From positions 1 through 51,861 of the forward strand of contig JALVVJ010000054.1 in NCBI GenBank assembly GCA_027023475.1: 51,861 nt of DNA, given 5' to 3'. The position numbers and the translations under genes were made by a program. This DNA comes from Flavobacteriales bacterium (GTDB lineage: Bacteria; Bacteroidota; Bacteroidia; Flavobacteriales; Flavobacteriaceae). This document shows, in pieces, positions 25,619 to 33,977 of the stretch. How positions within the stretch are numbered: the stretch's first letter is position 1; the number at the start of each line of letters is the position of its first letter. Under the pieces are notes generated by a model. That model did not search any database. It was not told the DNA's origin and saw only the letters and a list, made by a program, of their open reading frames with translations.

Positions 25619-26587
25619 TTATTTGGCCGTTTTTTTGAAGAACAAGCGTTCCTTGAAGGCCGAAATTTTGGCTTTCAGGTCGTTGAATTTGCCCTCGGTT
25701 TCTTCTTTGTTTTCGATGGCTTTTTTCAGCACGTCGATGGCATCGGCCAGTTCTTTGTATTCTTTGTCACGCTTACCGTAGCCCAAAGCTTCGGCTAGTT
25801 TGAGTTGGTAATCGGCGTTTTCCAGATAGTTTACGGCCGTTTTTCCCTTGTTTTCGTCCTTGCTTTCCATGGCCACGGCAGCGGCTTTGATATATTCCTC
25901 GGCGCGCAGAACAGGCAAAGGAATATGGCTGTCGGTTACCAGCAAGGTGTTCAATGCATTGACCAGCACGGCCGATGCTTCGTCCTTTTTGCCTTGGCTC
26001 ATCAGGTTAACGGCCAATTTGATGGCGTCGGGATAGGTGGCCAAGGGCAGGTAAGTGGTTTTAACCACAATTTCGCTGGCCAAATCGTTCAGGATTTGAC
26101 GGGCCAGTTGGTAATAGCCGTCGTCCATGGCTTTTTGAGCCGATTCAACGGCGGCATACACAGCTGGAATGTCGGCAATCAAATCACGGGTTTCGTAGTT
26201 TACGTCCACCGGAATCAGGGCCAGTTTGGGATCTTTGGCCATCAGCACCTCCAATTGACCCACAATTTTGGCCAGCAAGTCCTCGGCTTCCTTGTTTTTG
26301 GCTTTGGCAATCAAGTCAACGGCCTTTTGGGTTTCGGCCAATATTTCCAAGGCCTGTTTGATGTTAGTCGTGTCGGCTTTTTGTTGTTGTTTGACTTCGC
26401 CTTGAAGGCTTGCCGATACGTTTTCTTGCATTTGCTTGTCGGTCATAGCCGACTTGGCGGGTTTTTTGACGTCTTTGTGAATTTGTTCGGTTTTCATTTT
26501 ATCGGTTGATTTATTGGTTGTTGAATTTTGTTGTTGGCAGCCGGCCAGCAGGGCCAGCGCCAGGATAATACTTACTATTTTCTTCAT
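25619..26587 (-). CDS. YfdX-family lipoprotein
   Basis: This is a 322-residue secreted lipoprotein. The signal peptide MKKIVSIILALALLAGC places the lipobox Cys at residue 17. The mature part is an Asn/Thr/Lys-rich linker, then the YfdX core: helices around IKQALEILAETQKAVDLIAK, KDPKLALIPVDVNYETRDL, ALAT-type strand TTYLPLATYPDAIKLAVNLM and the signature TDSHIPLPVLRAEEYIKAA. YfdX proteins are acid or stress-induced periplasmic proteins of unclear biochemistry. It is a paralogue of the gene 6 nt upstream, with nearly the same layout, and shares its promoter; a terminator follows. Confidence 0.8.
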   Translation of the reverse strand: MKKIVSIILALALLAGCQQQNSTTNKSTDKMKTEQIHKDVKKPAKSAMTDKQMQENVSASLQGEVKQQQKADTTNIKQALEILAETQKAVDLIAKAKNKEAEDLLAKIVGQLEVLMAKDPKLALIPVDVNYETRDLIADIPAVYAAVESAQKAMDDGYYQLARQILNDLASEIVVKTTYLPLATYPDAIKLAVNLMSQGKKDEASAVLVNALNTLLVTDSHIPLPVLRAEEYIKAAAVAMESKDENKGKTAVNYLENADYQLKLAEALGYGKRDKEYKELADAIDVLKKAIENKEETEGKFNDLKAKISAFKERLFFKKTAK

Positions 26588-26593
26588 AGCTAA

Positions 26594-27508
26594 TTATTTT
26601 TTATCGGTTTTGGTAAACAAGCGTTCTTTGAATGCTTTGAGTTTGTCGGACAATTTGTTCATGCTTTTGCGCGTGCTTTTTTCGTGTTCTTTTTCGATAT
26701 GGGCTTTAAGGCCGCGAATCAGGTCGTGCAAATCCTTGTATTCCTTATCTTTTTTGCCATAGCCCATTTTTTCGGCCAAGGTCAGTTGGTAATCCGCAGC
26801 ATTGACCAAGGCAAGCAATACCTCTTTGTTTTCCTTAAATTTTTTGTTGTTATCCAATACCAACAGGGCTTGCTTCACATATTCTTCGGCACGCAAAACG
26901 GGCAAAGGAATCACATCTTCGCGAACCACCAGGGTGCCCAATGCTTGTGCCAAAACGGCGGCTGCTTCGCGGTCTTTTCCCTTGCCCAGCAATCCGGCAG
27001 CCATTTTCATAGCATCGGGATAGGTGGCCATGGGCAGATAGGCCGTTTTGACCACAATTTCGCTCGACAGGTCGTTCAGGGTGCGTTTGGCCACTTGATA
27101 ATAACCTTTGTCGATGGCTTCGCGCACGGCTTTCATAATTACATCCACCGTTTTAGGGTCGGCAACCACGTCGTGCACTTCGGTGGTGGCACTCACCGGA
27201 ATCAAGGCCAAATCGGGATTTTGGGCCAGCAAAACTTCCAATTTACCGATCACTTCGGCCAGTTTCTTTTGGGCCTCGTCTTTTTTCTTTTGGGCCAGGA
27301 GCGAAATGACCTCTTGGGTTTCGTTGAGCACATCGATGGCCTTTTGCGTTTCGGCGGTTTTGGCCGCTTCGATGCCGGCGTTTACGTTCTTTTGAACACG
27401 TTCTTGCATATCACGGTTCGAAATGCCGGTTTTGTTCACCGGTTGATCTTGGGCTTGCGTGACTCCCCACGCAAAAACCATCAGCAGAATAGCGATTAAT
27501 TTTTTCAT
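26594..27508 (-). CDS. YfdX-family periplasmic protein
   Basis: This is a 304-residue secreted protein. The ATG at 27508 gives signal peptide MKKLIAILLMVFAWGVTQAQ, without a lipobox Cys, so it should be soluble in the periplasm while its paralogue downstream is lipid-anchored. Shared core features are ETQKAIDVLNETQEVISLLA, NPDLALIPVSATTEVHDVV, TAYLPMATYPDAMKMAAGLL and REDVIPLPVLRAEEYVKQA. The C-terminus is a Lys-rich helical segment (SDKLKAFKERLFTKTDKK) almost identical in style to the end of its partner. It is transcribed from the consensus promoter at 27555-27587. Confidence 0.8.
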   Translation of the reverse strand: MKKLIAILLMVFAWGVTQAQDQPVNKTGISNRDMQERVQKNVNAGIEAAKTAETQKAIDVLNETQEVISLLAQKKKDEAQKKLAEVIGKLEVLLAQNPDLALIPVSATTEVHDVVADPKTVDVIMKAVREAIDKGYYQVAKRTLNDLSSEIVVKTAYLPMATYPDAMKMAAGLLGKGKDREAAAVLAQALGTLVVREDVIPLPVLRAEEYVKQALLVLDNNKKFKENKEVLLALVNAADYQLTLAEKMGYGKKDKEYKDLHDLIRGLKAHIEKEHEKSTRKSMNKLSDKLKAFKERLFTKTDKK

Positions 27509-27554
27509 TTTCGTTAATTTTTTATTCAACATAAAAATTCATATTCTCTTCCAT

Positions 27555-27587
27555 CAAACCTATTGCCACAATTGATTTTAGGACAAA
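27555..27587 (-). promoter_or_regulatory. Consensus Bacteroidota promoter of the YfdX operon
   Basis: On the minus strand TTTG (27587-27584), 21 nt, TAGGTTTG (27562-27555). Both boxes match. The first ATG is 46 nt past the -7 box. Repeat R8 ends about 41 nt upstream. Confidence 0.82.
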
Positions 27588-27627
27588 ATGTTATTTTTTT
27601 GTCAGTTAAAAATGCCAAATTGGCTAT

Positions 27628-27819
27628 TTTTTATTCGGGCGTGTCCCTCGCGCCCTTCGGGCGCTCGGGAAACCGGCCCTCCGCTCCAATGTGGCTCGGG
27701 CGCTCCGGTTTTTGTAAAGCCGGCACCGGAGTCTTCTTGTCGGAGCGGCGAAGCCTCCGTTGCCGGCACAAAAAAGGCGTCGCACCCATCGCCCCATTAC
27801 CGCTCGGTCCGGCACGCGG
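27628..27819 (-). repeat. R element copy R8 (GGGCGTGTCC subtype)
   Basis: On the minus strand it starts CGCGTGCCGGACCGAGCGG with TAATGGGGC, has a central arm with GTGCCGGCAACGG pairing partly with CCGGCACC words, and block 2 CATTGGAGCGGAGGGCCGG. Hairpin CGAGCGCCCGAAGGGCGCGAGG comes next, and the end is GGACACGCCCGAATAAAAAA. It has nearly the same ends as R7 and lies upstream of the YfdX promoter in the same orientation. Confidence 0.83.
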
Positions 27820-27864
27820 ATTTACGCACAATCTTAGTATCTTCGCTCAAAACCAAAAACCCGG

Positions 27865-28431
27865 ATGATTCCCGTTGCCACGGTCATTCTTGCCGGCGGA
27901 AAAAGCCGCCGTATGGGCACCGACAAGGCCCTTTTGCCTTGCCGCGGAACCACTTTGCTGGATATTGCCTTGCAAACGGCCGTGCAAACCGGTTTTCCGG
28001 TGTATGTGAGCACCGCACCGGACAGATCCTACGATTTGCCTTCCGGCATCTCTCGTATTCCCGACCGCTATGCCGGCATTGGCCCTTTGGGCGGAATCGC
28101 TTCCTGCCTGGAACAAATCCCTTCCGAAACCCTGATTTTCATTCCCGTGGATATGCCTTTGCTCCAAGCGGAATTATTGAGGAAAATGGTCGAAATGATT
28201 CCGGCATCCGCTTCGGCTTTGGCCGTGCAAACCGGCCGGCGGATTTATCCGCTTCCCTTGGTGCTTCGCCAATCGGCCTTGAATGCGATTAAACGCCAAA
28301 TCGACCGGAACGACTTCCGGCTTTATTCCTTACTTGACCGGATTCCTGCCAAAATCATTGTCCGCCCCGGCTGGGAGCCCTATTTTGCCAACCTAAACAC
28401 CCCCGATGACCGACAAATCTGCAATGAATAA
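27865..28431 (+). CDS. mobA: Molybdenum cofactor guanylyltransferase
   Basis: This is a 188-residue cytoplasmic nucleotidyltransferase that attaches GMP from GTP to Mo-molybdopterin, giving the guanine dinucleotide cofactor. The N-terminal signature LAGGKSRRMGTDKALLP (about residues 9-25) is diagnostic, with DRYAGIGPLGGI (about 67-78) and VDMPLL (about 93-98), whose Asp binds metal. The length is normal. The end overlaps the start of the next gene, a membrane protein fused to an NTPase. No other moa/moe genes or molybdoenzymes are in the window. Confidence 0.92.
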   Translation: MIPVATVILAGGKSRRMGTDKALLPCRGTTLLDIALQTAVQTGFPVYVSTAPDRSYDLPSGISRIPDRYAGIGPLGGIASCLEQIPSETLIFIPVDMPLLQAELLRKMVEMIPASASALAVQTGRRIYPLPLVLRQSALNAIKRQIDRNDFRLYSLLDRIPAKIIVRPGWEPYFANLNTPDDRQICNE

Positions 28432-30073
28432 GGACACCCGCCTGTTGTGGACGCGCGCGGCGGCCATCGGAAGCATCTGGGCGGCCTTCGAAATTATTTT
28501 GGGCACTTTCCTTCACGCACTCCGCTTGCCCTTTGCCGGCACCACACTTACGTTTTTTTCGGTGGCCTTGCTTACGGCCTTTGCGCGCCGCTATCCCCAA
28601 AAAGGGCTTTTTTGGCGCGCCGCCTTGGTTACGGCCTTGTTACGTTCCTTGATGCCAAGCACCTTTATTCTGGGCCCGTTGGTGGGTATTTTGCTCGAAG
28701 GATTGATTTTCGAATGGTTTACCCGGCTTTTGGGCTACCGATTTACGGCCTTTGCCTTGGCGGGTGTTTTGGCAATGTTCAGTGCCATTTTGCACAAACT
28801 GGTCAGTATTTTGCTCATTTACGGAACCGATATTTGGCTGATACTCAAAAACCTTTATTTCGCCCTTATGCGTTCCACCGGCTGGCATTTGTCGCCCACG
28901 GCATTGTTTGCGGCCATTGGCGCGGTGTATGTGCTGGCCGGCATTTCGGCGGCCTACACAGGCCTGTATTTGGCGCGAAGCGCTTGGCAAACGAAAGTTC
29001 CGGTTGATACGATGCCCCGGATTTCGTCCCGTGGAACGGATATTTTTTCGGTCTCGGCTCGCTTTCGTTATCATCGCACATTTATCATCCTCCATTTGGC
29101 TGCTTTGATTTTCTTTTTGACGGGCTTGGAGTTATTTCCGTTTTCCTATATGTGGCCTGCCGTTGTGTTGTATGAAATATTCCTGATTTACCGCTACGGA
29201 AAAGGACTGCGAAAACTCAACAAAGCCTTTTTTTGGGTTCAATTGCTGCTGATAGCCCTGCTCGCCCTTTGGCTTTGGTCCGACAAAAAGGAAGGTTTGC
29301 AAATCGGGCTCAAAATGATGCTCCGTGCCGTTTTGTTGGTTTCCATCCTCACGGCCGTTGGCACCGAATTGCGCAATCCCATCGTCCGGCACTTGCTCGA
29401 ACGTCGCGGCTATGCGCCTTTGCTTTCCGCTCTGCAATCGGCCACAGGCACTTTACCGTCCGTTTTGGCCTATATGGGCCGGCAAAAATCCGGTTGGGTA
29501 AAACCCTTGGCCGTGCTGCGCCGAAGTTTGCAACTTATCGATGCGGTGATCCAAAACATCAACAAAGCGCATAACCAACGAGACATTTTCTACATCACCG
29601 GCCCTTCGGGTAGCGGAAAGACATCGCGTTTGAAGCAAATATATCAAGCATTGCAAGCCGAATATCACCCGCAAAAAATAACCGGCTTTTTGGCCTTGGC
29701 CCGTTATGAAAACGGCCAAATCACCGGTTACGAACTTCATTGCACCGGCGGGCAGGTGTTTCCTTTGGCTTCACGCAACCAACCTTTTGACCATAACCTC
29801 CGGGTGGGACGATTCAACCTGAATGCTACGGTTTTCGAAAATTGCACAGCGATGCTCCTGACCGCCTTGGAACAAGCCACCTGGCTTTTGATCGACGAAA
29901 TGGGCCCCTTGGAATGTGAGGGCAAGGGGTGGATGCCGCTTTTCGAAACGGCTTGTCAAATGCCGCAATTACAAATCCTTATTACCGCCCGCCCCAAAAC
30001 CCTGGATTGCTTGCGCGAACGCTTCCCGGAATACCGCTTCCGTGAATGGACGGAAAATGTGCTTGATGGATGA
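28406..30073 (+). CDS. Membrane protein fused to THEP1-like NTPase (ECF S/T-like regions)
   Basis: This is a 555-residue protein overlapping mobA; translation may begin at ATG 28406 or 28424. Residues 15-190 have about five helices with AFEIILGTFLHALRLPFAG and STFILGPLVGILLEGLIFE, which recall S components of ECF vitamin/metal transporters. Residues 225-355 have about four more helices with EGLQIGLKMMLRAVLLVS, recalling the T component. Residues 393-555 form an NTPase of THEP1 type: P-loop GPSGSGKT (399-406), GFLALARYENGQITGYEL, VGRFNLN, and IDEMGPLE (496-503). There is no ABC signature motif. Position suggests a role in molybdenum uptake or cofactor supply, but that is inference. Confidence 0.72.
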   Translation: MTDKSAMNKDTRLLWTRAAAIGSIWAAFEIILGTFLHALRLPFAGTTLTFFSVALLTAFARRYPQKGLFWRAALVTALLRSLMPSTFILGPLVGILLEGLIFEWFTRLLGYRFTAFALAGVLAMFSAILHKLVSILLIYGTDIWLILKNLYFALMRSTGWHLSPTALFAAIGAVYVLAGISAAYTGLYLARSAWQTKVPVDTMPRISSRGTDIFSVSARFRYHRTFIILHLAALIFFLTGLELFPFSYMWPAVVLYEIFLIYRYGKGLRKLNKAFFWVQLLLIALLALWLWSDKKEGLQIGLKMMLRAVLLVSILTAVGTELRNPIVRHLLERRGYAPLLSALQSATGTLPSVLAYMGRQKSGWVKPLAVLRRSLQLIDAVIQNINKAHNQRDIFYITGPSGSGKTSRLKQIYQALQAEYHPQKITGFLALARYENGQITGYELHCTGGQVFPLASRNQPFDHNLRVGRFNLNATVFENCTAMLLTALEQATWLLIDEMGPLECEGKGWMPLFETACQMPQLQILITARPKTLDCLRERFPEYRFREWTENVLDG

Positions 30074-30109
30074 ATTTTTCATTCGTAATCACCAAATTTT
30101 CAGCTTAGT

Positions 30110-30141
30110 ATTGACTTCCTCCCGCACATTGCTTATATTTG
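30110..30141 (+). promoter_or_regulatory. Promoter of the 78-residue protein gene
   Basis: ATTG, 20 nt, TATATTTG: one mismatch at -33, perfect -7 box. The ATG is 33 nt downstream. Confidence 0.7.
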
Positions 30142-30174
30142 TGAGGCCGTAAAATCCAAAAACCACTTCATTTT

Positions 30175-30411
30175 ATGATTGTTTCCAAATCCTTCAAAGT
30201 TTACATCTCCCGTGTCATTAACGCCGATTTCAAAGAAGGCGACCTGGAAAGGGGTTACACCGAGGTGGTAAGTAAATCCATCGGCAATTATGTCTATTAC
30301 AAACGTCCGCCCAAAGACTATATGGTGCTTGCCGTGGTCAAAAAACGCGATATGAAATTCCTGCGCGACGACCTAAAAGAAATACTGCCCGATTTGATTT
30401 ATTTTGTTTGA
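30175..30411 (+). CDS. 78-residue basic protein, function unknown
   Basis: This small soluble protein (MIVSKSFKVYISRVINADF) has mixed charges and many aromatic residues, including YVYYKRPP near residues 39-46. It ends ILPDLIYFV. No family is recognised, and there is no signal peptide or membrane segment. Its own promoter at 30110-30141 and codon use like that of its neighbours support a real gene. The Sel1-repeat gene begins 21 nt downstream and may be co-transcribed. Confidence 0.65.
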   Translation: MIVSKSFKVYISRVINADFKEGDLERGYTEVVSKSIGNYVYYKRPPKDYMVLAVVKKRDMKFLRDDLKEILPDLIYFV

Positions 30412-30432
30412 GAGACACATTTCATTTACTAA

Positions 30433-30867
30433 ATGAAAGGCGACAAAATATATTTACGCGCTTACAAAATCGCAAAATCCGGTGATTTTGAAAATGCATA
30501 TGAATTATTACTTAAAGCTGCTAAGCTTAACAATCCTAAGGCATTTTACGCTTTGGCCAATTGGTATTTACACGGCAGATATGTCAAGAAAAATTTAAAA
30601 AAAGCTGTTGAATATTTATCATTAGCCGCCAAACAAAACAACCCGGATGCACTTTTTGACCTAGCTGTTTGTTATGAAAAAGGTGCAGGTGTAAAAAAGA
30701 ACTTACGAAAAGCGTTTAAACTGTATGTAAAAGCAGCACTATGGGGCGACAACCAATCTTTTTATGAAGTAGGTCGATGTTACTATTATGGTATAGGAAC
30801 GCCAAAAGACAAAACATTGGCAGATGTATGGCTTGAAAAAGCCGGAAAACTCGGAATCAATGAATGA
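30433..30867 (+). CDS. Sel1-like repeat protein
   Basis: The protein has 144 residues, with about three Sel1-type repeats of roughly 36 residues. Recurring features are A-x-x-ALANWYLHGRYVKKNLKKAVEYL, ALFDLAVCYEKGAGVKKNLRKAFKL and SFYEVGRCYYYGIGTPKDK, the YxxGxGVxKD-like turns of the family. Such solenoids bind partner proteins. No signal peptide is visible, so it is probably cytoplasmic. The gene is clearly more AT-rich than the surroundings, a possible sign of transfer. The partner is unknown. Confidence 0.85.
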   Translation: MKGDKIYLRAYKIAKSGDFENAYELLLKAAKLNNPKAFYALANWYLHGRYVKKNLKKAVEYLSLAAKQNNPDALFDLAVCYEKGAGVKKNLRKAFKLYVKAALWGDNQSFYEVGRCYYYGIGTPKDKTLADVWLEKAGKLGINE

Positions 30868-30920
30868 TTTACTTTGTTTAACAGTTTCTCCACATATTAA
30901 AACTAACCGGAAAATTCGCC

Positions 30921-32051
30921 TTACTCCACCAAAAACATCTCCGCAATAATCCCGTCCGAACGGAATAACGCCCCGGGACAAATCGTCCAATAATTTCCTT
31001 GCTTGCACACATCGCCACGGGCTTTTAATTGCTCGGCTTGCCGGACAAAATCCCCGTAAAAGTCGGCAAAATGCCGTTCAATCACCGTTTCGTCCACGCC
31101 ACGGGCGGTGCGCAGGCGGGTCATCATGTATTCATTGTAGCGGTCGGCAGGCGAGAGGAACTCTGTTTCATAATAGGAGCCATCGTTTTCCAACCCCCGT
31201 ATATAGCGGTGCAAATTGGCCAGGTTCCACCGGCGTAAATCTTTGCCGTTGTAGGAATGGGCCGAAGGCCCCAAACCCACATAGGGCTTGCTCTCCCAAT
31301 AGGCCGAATTGTGCCGCGAATACCATCCGGGCCGGGCAAAATTGGAAATTTCGTAATGTTCAAATCCGGACCGGAGCATTTTATCGCGGAGCAGAAAAAA
31401 CTGCGCTTCGTAAACTTCGTCATCCGGCATAATCACTTTGCCGGCTTTCACTTGCCTGTCCAGCAAAGTGTCCGGTTCCACCGTAAGCGCATAGGCCGAA
31501 AGATGCGGAAAACCGTAATCCAAAAAAATGTCCAACTGCTCCTCCCAGTCCGTCATATTCATACCCGGAATGCCGTATATCAAATCCACCGTTACGTTCC
31601 GGTAACCCGCCCGGCGAATCCAATCCAATGCCCGCTGCGACTGTTCCGCAGTGTGCGAACGCCGCATCAAGTCCAAATCCTGCTGCCGGAAGGATTGAAT
31701 GCCCACACTCAACCGGTTGATTCCCAGTTTTTTCCACAAATCCAGGCGCCCGGGCGTTATGTCGTCGGGATTGGCTTCCAGGGTGATTTCGGCACCGGCG
31801 GCCGGGGAAAATGCCTTACGGATTTGTCCGAAAAGCGTTTCCAAATATTCCGTTCGGGCCAACGAAGGCGTTCCGCCGCCCAAATAAACCGTTTGTAGCG
31901 GACCGTGGCCGGCAATTTCGTCCTTCCGCTGACGTAATTCGGCCAGCAAAGCACCGAAAAACCGCCCTTCGTGCCGGCGGTTGACCGAAAAATAAAAATT
32001 ACAATAACTGCAATTGGCCCGGCAGAAGGGAATGTGGATATACAAGTGCAC
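30921..32051 (-). CDS. hemW: HemW-like radical SAM protein
   Basis: This is a 376-residue radical SAM protein of the coproporphyrinogen III oxidase-like group. The [4Fe-4S] motif is CRANCSYCNF (about residues 10-19) with the CxxxCxxC spacing. Other family features are YLGGGTPSL (about 56-64), NPDDITPGRL, GINRLSVGIQSF and YEISNFARPG. HemW proteins bind heme and help insert it into respiratory enzymes; they have the HNxxYW segment, seen here as RHNSAYWE, rather than true HemN activity. The start is GTG at 32051. It follows a c-type cytochrome gene by 24 nt, so they may be co-transcribed. Confidence 0.9.
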   Translation of the reverse strand: MHLYIHIPFCRANCSYCNFYFSVNRRHEGRFFGALLAELRQRKDEIAGHGPLQTVYLGGGTPSLARTEYLETLFGQIRKAFSPAAGAEITLEANPDDITPGRLDLWKKLGINRLSVGIQSFRQQDLDLMRRSHTAEQSQRALDWIRRAGYRNVTVDLIYGIPGMNMTDWEEQLDIFLDYGFPHLSAYALTVEPDTLLDRQVKAGKVIMPDDEVYEAQFFLLRDKMLRSGFEHYEISNFARPGWYSRHNSAYWESKPYVGLGPSAHSYNGKDLRRWNLANLHRYIRGLENDGSYYETEFLSPADRYNEYMMTRLRTARGVDETVIERHFADFYGDFVRQAEQLKARGDVCKQGNYWTICPGALFRSDGIIAEMFLVE

Positions 32052-32075
32052 GGCTTGTGGGGTTTCGGGCCGGAT

Positions 32076-32570
32076 TTAGTGTCCGCCACCGCACTTACCA
32101 CCGCCACAACGTCCGTTACGGCCCCGGCCGCGATGCCCTTTCGGGATGTGGATACGGTCGTAGATAACGGCCGCCATTTTTTCCAAATCGGCATCGGGAT
32201 ACGGGAAAGCGGGCATCAATCCGAATTTGTCAATGGCGCCGGGCATCAGGGATTTTTCCTTGTCGGGCTTTTTGACCCACTCGCGCACGGCCCGGACAAA
32301 ATCCTCCTTGCGCGGATACCGGCGTAAATAATGCATCTTGACCCCCGGCATGGGCGGGGCTTGCATATTATCGTGGTTCATTCCCTCTTTGACCGCCGGT
32401 GCGTGGCAAATAAAACAACGTTGCCGGAGCATGGCATAGCCGCCGGTGGTGTCAATGGCCACCCTTTCCCGGGCAGTTGTAATGTCAGCCGTATTTTGTT
32501 TGATTTTTTTTACTGCCACCAAACCCGCAAAGGCCACGAGCAGAACGGACGGAATCAATATTTTTTTCAT
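32076..32570 (-). CDS. Small membrane-anchored cytochrome c with Gly/Cys/His tail
   Basis: This is a 164-residue protein with an N-terminal hydrophobic segment (about 4-20) that anchors or exports it. The single heme-binding motif is CFICH (52-56). A likely axial Met is in GLMPAF (118-122), followed by the helix DADLEKMAAVIYDRI typical of monoheme cytochromes. The last 20 residues (GHRGRGRNGRCGGGKCGGGH) are unusual, with two Cys and two His in a glycine-rich setting that could bind metal. It probably carries electrons in the periplasm. It lies between an NlpC/P60 peptidase gene and hemW on the same strand. Confidence 0.83.
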   Translation of the reverse strand: MKKILIPSVLLVAFAGLVAVKKIKQNTADITTARERVAIDTTGGYAMLRQRCFICHAPAVKEGMNHDNMQAPPMPGVKMHYLRRYPRKEDFVRAVREWVKKPDKEKSLMPGAIDKFGLMPAFPYPDADLEKMAAVIYDRIHIPKGHRGRGRNGRCGGGKCGGGH

Positions 32571-32593
32571 TGCCGGATTGTTTTAGTCCCAAG

Positions 32594-33418
32594 TTAAGCG
32601 TTTTTTTCAAACATGCTTGTGATGCTTTTCGGCTTCAAACGTTTAATGGCCACCAGGTGATGCGACAGCCGTTGGAACTTACGGCTGAAAATGCCGTCCA
32701 CTTGCAAAGGATCCAAATGCACCTGACCGTGGGCGTGCAGGATCAGTCCGTCGGTCCACACGATGCCCACGTGCGTGATTTTTCCGCTTTTGCTGGCAAA
32801 GTAGGCCAAGTCGCCGGGCATCCGCCGGTCGAAATCCACCAATTCGCCTTCGTGGATTTGATCGCGGGCATTGCGCGGCAGGTCATAGTAGCCCGCCAGG
32901 CGGAAAGCCATTTGCGTCAGCCCCGAGCAGTCCATGCCGAAGTCGGTTTTTCCGCCCCACAAGTAAGGCGCATACATATAGGATGCCGCAATTTCCAGCA
33001 CGCGATACAGTTCGTGCCGGCCCGTAATCACGCGCCCCCCCACGCGCATGCGCATATCGCCCACTTCAATATTTCCGGTAGCGGCGTCATAGCGGGGCAG
33101 CCGGCAACCTTTCACCAGTTTTTGACTGTAACCGCCGGGCCATTCCAGTTCGCCCACGGTGTCCAGCAAATAGACGGGCGTTTCGGCTTGCAACCGCCGG
33201 TGTTGGGCATGGCTAAGCAGCACGTAGGCCTTTTCATCAATCCAGCCCTCATAGCCGTCGGCGTCGGCGCGGATATAGCGCCATTGGCGTTTTTGGTCCA
33301 GGATGCGGAAAGTGTCGCCAAACAGCAGTTCGGTCATAATTTCCGACTCGTCGGCCGGTTCGGCCCGCAGGGGAACGATGGTGTTGGTGATGAGTGCATA
33401 GCGGTCGATTTGCGACAT
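32594..33418 (-). CDS. NlpC/P60 (C40) peptidase with SH3-like N-terminus
   Basis: This is a 274-residue cysteine peptidase resembling dipeptidyl-peptidase VI-type murein peptide hydrolases. Residues 1-110 have bacterial SH3-like strands (ITNTIVPLRAEPADESEIMTE; GYEGWIDEKAYVLL). The catalytic domain has Cys in FGMDCSGLTQ (about 165), His in THVGIVW (about 215) and a third polar residue His in ILHAHGQVH (about 227). No signal peptide is seen, suggesting cytoplasmic recycling of wall peptides, as known for some family members. Repeat R5 lies upstream, and a TATTTTTG box at 33451-33458 (minus) may be the promoter -7. Confidence 0.88.
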   Translation of the reverse strand: MSQIDRYALITNTIVPLRAEPADESEIMTELLFGDTFRILDQKRQWRYIRADADGYEGWIDEKAYVLLSHAQHRRLQAETPVYLLDTVGELEWPGGYSQKLVKGCRLPRYDAATGNIEVGDMRMRVGGRVITGRHELYRVLEIAASYMYAPYLWGGKTDFGMDCSGLTQMAFRLAGYYDLPRNARDQIHEGELVDFDRRMPGDLAYFASKSGKITHVGIVWTDGLILHAHGQVHLDPLQVDGIFSRKFQRLSHHLVAIKRLKPKSITSMFEKNA

Positions 33419-33490
33419 GGTTTTCGGTTTTATCGTCCAACAAAGATGGTCAAAAATAACGGATTGGCCATTGATAATCTATGGTTTTCA

Positions 33491-33900
33491 TTTTCGGGCG
33501 CCTCCCCGCACAAGTTCACGCAAGCTGCGCTGCTGCGCATCGCAGCGCGTTCACTTGGCGGGGCCGGGCTGTCCGCTCAAATGCGGAGGCGGCCCGCTCT
33601 TGCCCTGCAAACGTGGCGGACGTGGCTCCCCACTGGTCGCCCCGCCGCCACGGCAGGCCTACGGCGCGCCGGCATCGCTTCAAGCATAAAGTATTGGAAA
33701 AGTTGAAGTTATTTTTGTCGAGAACAAAGCCGGCCATCCGAAGGCATAGCCGTAGCTATGGCAAGGATGGTCAATGCCGTTATCGGCAAAAAGAACAAAA
33801 CTTGGTGTGATAATTTTATGCTTGAAGCGATGCCACCTCCGCATAACCGCTTCCATCCCTGGCGCGATAATAAGGTGCGCGCGATAAATCGCGCGTCCAC
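33491..33900 (-). repeat. R element copy R5 (long form)
   Basis: On the minus strand it runs from GCGCGATTTATCGCGCGC near 33895 through block 1 CGCGCCAGGGATGGAAGCGG, the 164-bp arm (33671-33834), block 2 CATTTGAGCGGACAGCCCGG and an arm with AGTGAACGCG. It ends GGGGAGGCGCCCGAAAA at 33491. It is upstream of the NlpC/P60 gene in the same orientation. Confidence 0.9.
33671..33834 (-). repeat. 164-bp arm with terminal inverted repeats (copy 3)
   Basis: It is nearly identical to 705-868, with perfect 20-bp terminal inverted repeats and the same flanks within the R element (GCGGAGGT on one side, GGCGCGCCGTAGGCC on the other). Confidence 0.9.
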
Positions 33901-33977
33901 ATTGAAGCATCCCGCCTTGAATGAAACATCGGGGTTTATGATTATTCCTCTACTGAAAATATTGTAGCGGAACAAAA

